Origin: Treponema sp.
GTDB lineage: Bacteria > Spirochaetota > Spirochaetia > Treponematales > Breznakiellaceae
Length of the DNA stretch: 5,979 nt
Assembly (NCBI GenBank): GCA_009784995.1
Contig: WQXE01000117.1
Coordinates: 1 to 5,979, forward strand
Direction: 5' to 3'
The position numbers were made by a program, and so were the translations under genes. Under the pieces are notes generated by a model. It ran no database searches. It had not been told where the DNA came from and was given only the letters and a program-made list of their open reading frames with translations. Every line of letters begins with the position of its first letter. Position 1 is the first letter of the stretch. Of the stretch, positions 5,199 through 5,979 are shown in pieces.

Positions 5199-5979
5199 AT
5201 GGGAATCTCTAACCTACAGGAAAAAATCTCTGTCCTCTCCGGAGCTGCTAAATACGACGCTTCCTGCGCTACATCTGGCAGTACTGGTTTTAATAACCAG
5301 GGCGGCGGAAAAATGGGAGCAACACTCCCAATGGGTGTATGCCACAGCTGGACACAGGACGGGCGGTGCGTAAGTCTTTTAAAAGTTCTGTATTCCAATG
5401 TTTGTAAATACGACTGCGCTTATTGCGTTAACCGCGCGTCCGCCGACATTAAAAGATCGACATTTACCGTAAAAGAATTAGCCGAGCTTACAACCGAGTT
5501 TTACAAACGAAACTATATCGAAGGACTTTTTTTATCATCAGGGATTTTCGCAGACCCCGATATCGTCATGGAAAAATTAACAGAAACAGCGAAAACGCTG
5601 CGAACAGAAATGGGTTTTGGCGGTTATATTCATTTAAAATTGATACCGGGCACCGGCGAAAAAATGATTCGTGAAGCAGGCAAATGGGCGGACAGGCTCA
5701 GCGTTAATATAGAACTGCCGACAGAAAAAAGTTTAATAAGTCTTGCTCCCGAAAAATCCAAAAAAACAATTATAGGAGCAATGAATGATTTTTCAGATAT
5801 TCGATGTGAAACAGAAGAGACACAGCGTAAAGTAAAATTTCTCCCGCAGGGAAAAACAACCTCCCCCTGGTTTGCGCCTGCGGGACAAAGCACCCAGCTT
5901 ATTGTTGGAGCAACTGGTGAAGACGACAGGCAGATCATAAATTTGACCAGTTCGCTCTACAATAAGTTTTCTTTAAAAC
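5199..5979 (+). CDS. putative DNA modification/repair radical SAM protein, N-terminal part (3' cut by window edge)
   Basis: The frame is open to the window end, giving 260 residues of a protein that in its family runs to about 400. The radical SAM iron-sulfur motif CX3CX2C is at Cys69, Cys73 and Cys76, within SNVCKYDCAYCVNR, and binds the 4Fe-4S cluster that cleaves S-adenosylmethionine. Family-typical blocks are AAKYDASC (16-23), GVCHSWTQDGRCVSLLKVLY (46-65), FYKRNYIEGLFLSSGI (101-116), GYIHLKLIPG (142-151) and DRLSVNIELPTEKSLISLAPEK (165-186). These match the group annotated as 'putative DNA modification/repair radical SAM protein' (TIGR03916, from memory). The reaction is unproven; the family name comes from its frequent neighbour, a DNA-metabolism protein related to uracil-DNA glycosylases, which would lie beyond the window. 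Three further cysteines (Cys23, Cys48, Cys57) precede the core motif. The ATG at 5199 gives the expected N-terminus; an in-frame TTG at 5181 lies inside the promoter and is unlikely. An overlapping 70-codon frame at 5161-5373 is spurious. Confidence 0.92.
   Translation, partial: MGISNLQEKISVLSGAAKYDASCATSGSTGFNNQGGGKMGATLPMGVCHSWTQDGRCVSLLKVLYSNVCKYDCAYCVNRASADIKRSTFTVKELAELTTEFYKRNYIEGLFLSSGIFADPDIVMEKLTETAKTLRTEMGFGGYIHLKLIPGTGEKMIREAGKWADRLSVNIELPTEKSLISLAPEKSKKTIIGAMNDFSDIRCETEETQRKVKFLPQGKTTSPWFAPAGQSTQLIVGATGEDDRQIINLTSSLYNKFSLK

Noticed and set aside
5195..5200. TGATAT at the radical SAM start as a second operator for the Arc-type protein
   Set aside because: Only one half-site, without a phased partner 11 bp away; a six-base match in AT-rich DNA is weak evidence alone.
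5161..5373. A 70-codon + strand open frame overlapping the radical SAM start
   Set aside because: It is out of frame with the radical SAM protein, whose motifs run continuously from 5199, and it would begin inside the -35/-10 promoter.
5630..5938. A 102-codon minus strand open frame
   Set aside because: Antisense to the radical SAM gene; no promoter, Shine-Dalgarno or recognisable domain.

Overview
The window looks like bacterial chromosome of fairly low GC content, densely coded and entirely on the + strand. My best guess for the source is a host-associated anaerobe, most likely a Treponema-like spirochaete. This rests on the mix of genes (bacterial Lon, an indolepyruvate:ferredoxin oxidoreductase subunit, phenylacetate-CoA ligase, a radical SAM DNA-repair-like protein), sigma70-type promoters and several starts without a Shine-Dalgarno. 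The genus is an inference; nothing in the window proves it. Ferredoxin-linked 2-oxoacid oxidation supports an anaerobic lifestyle.

Layout. Positions 1-1176 hold the C-terminal part of an ATP-dependent Lon protease whose start lies outside the window. After a 76-nt gap carrying an extended -10 promoter comes an AT-rich gene (1253-1843) for an unrecognised secreted protein. A hairpin at 1860-1899 follows it. Next is a two-gene unit for aryl-keto-acid metabolism: iorB (1941-2519), and 24 nt later a phenylacetate-CoA ligase gene (2544-3857). The iorA gene, which normally partners iorB, is not present. IorAB oxidises arylpyruvates to aryl-acetyl-CoA, and the ligase interconverts arylacetate and its CoA ester, so the pair fits fermentation or salvage of aromatic amino acids.

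The second half has a separate theme. A strong promoter (TTGACA, 17 bp, extended -10) drives a two-gene unit: a membrane-anchored SPFH/Band 7 protein (3926-4954) and, overlapping it by one base, a 60-residue Arc-type ribbon-helix-helix DNA-binding protein (4954-5136). The promoter is covered by TGATAT half-sites at 11-bp steps that also form a 41-bp dyad (3875-3915). This is the geometry expected for an Arc-like repressor, so the unit looks autoregulated. It is the most interesting element here.

The last gene (5199 to the window end, no stop reached) encodes the N-terminal 260 residues of a radical SAM protein of the family usually called 'putative DNA modification/repair radical SAM protein'. 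It has its own near-consensus promoter (5161-5189), placed so close to the ATG that the mRNA should be leaderless or nearly so.

There is no gene-free stretch longer than 300 bases. I saw no rRNA, tRNA, CRISPR array, insertion sequence or attachment site.
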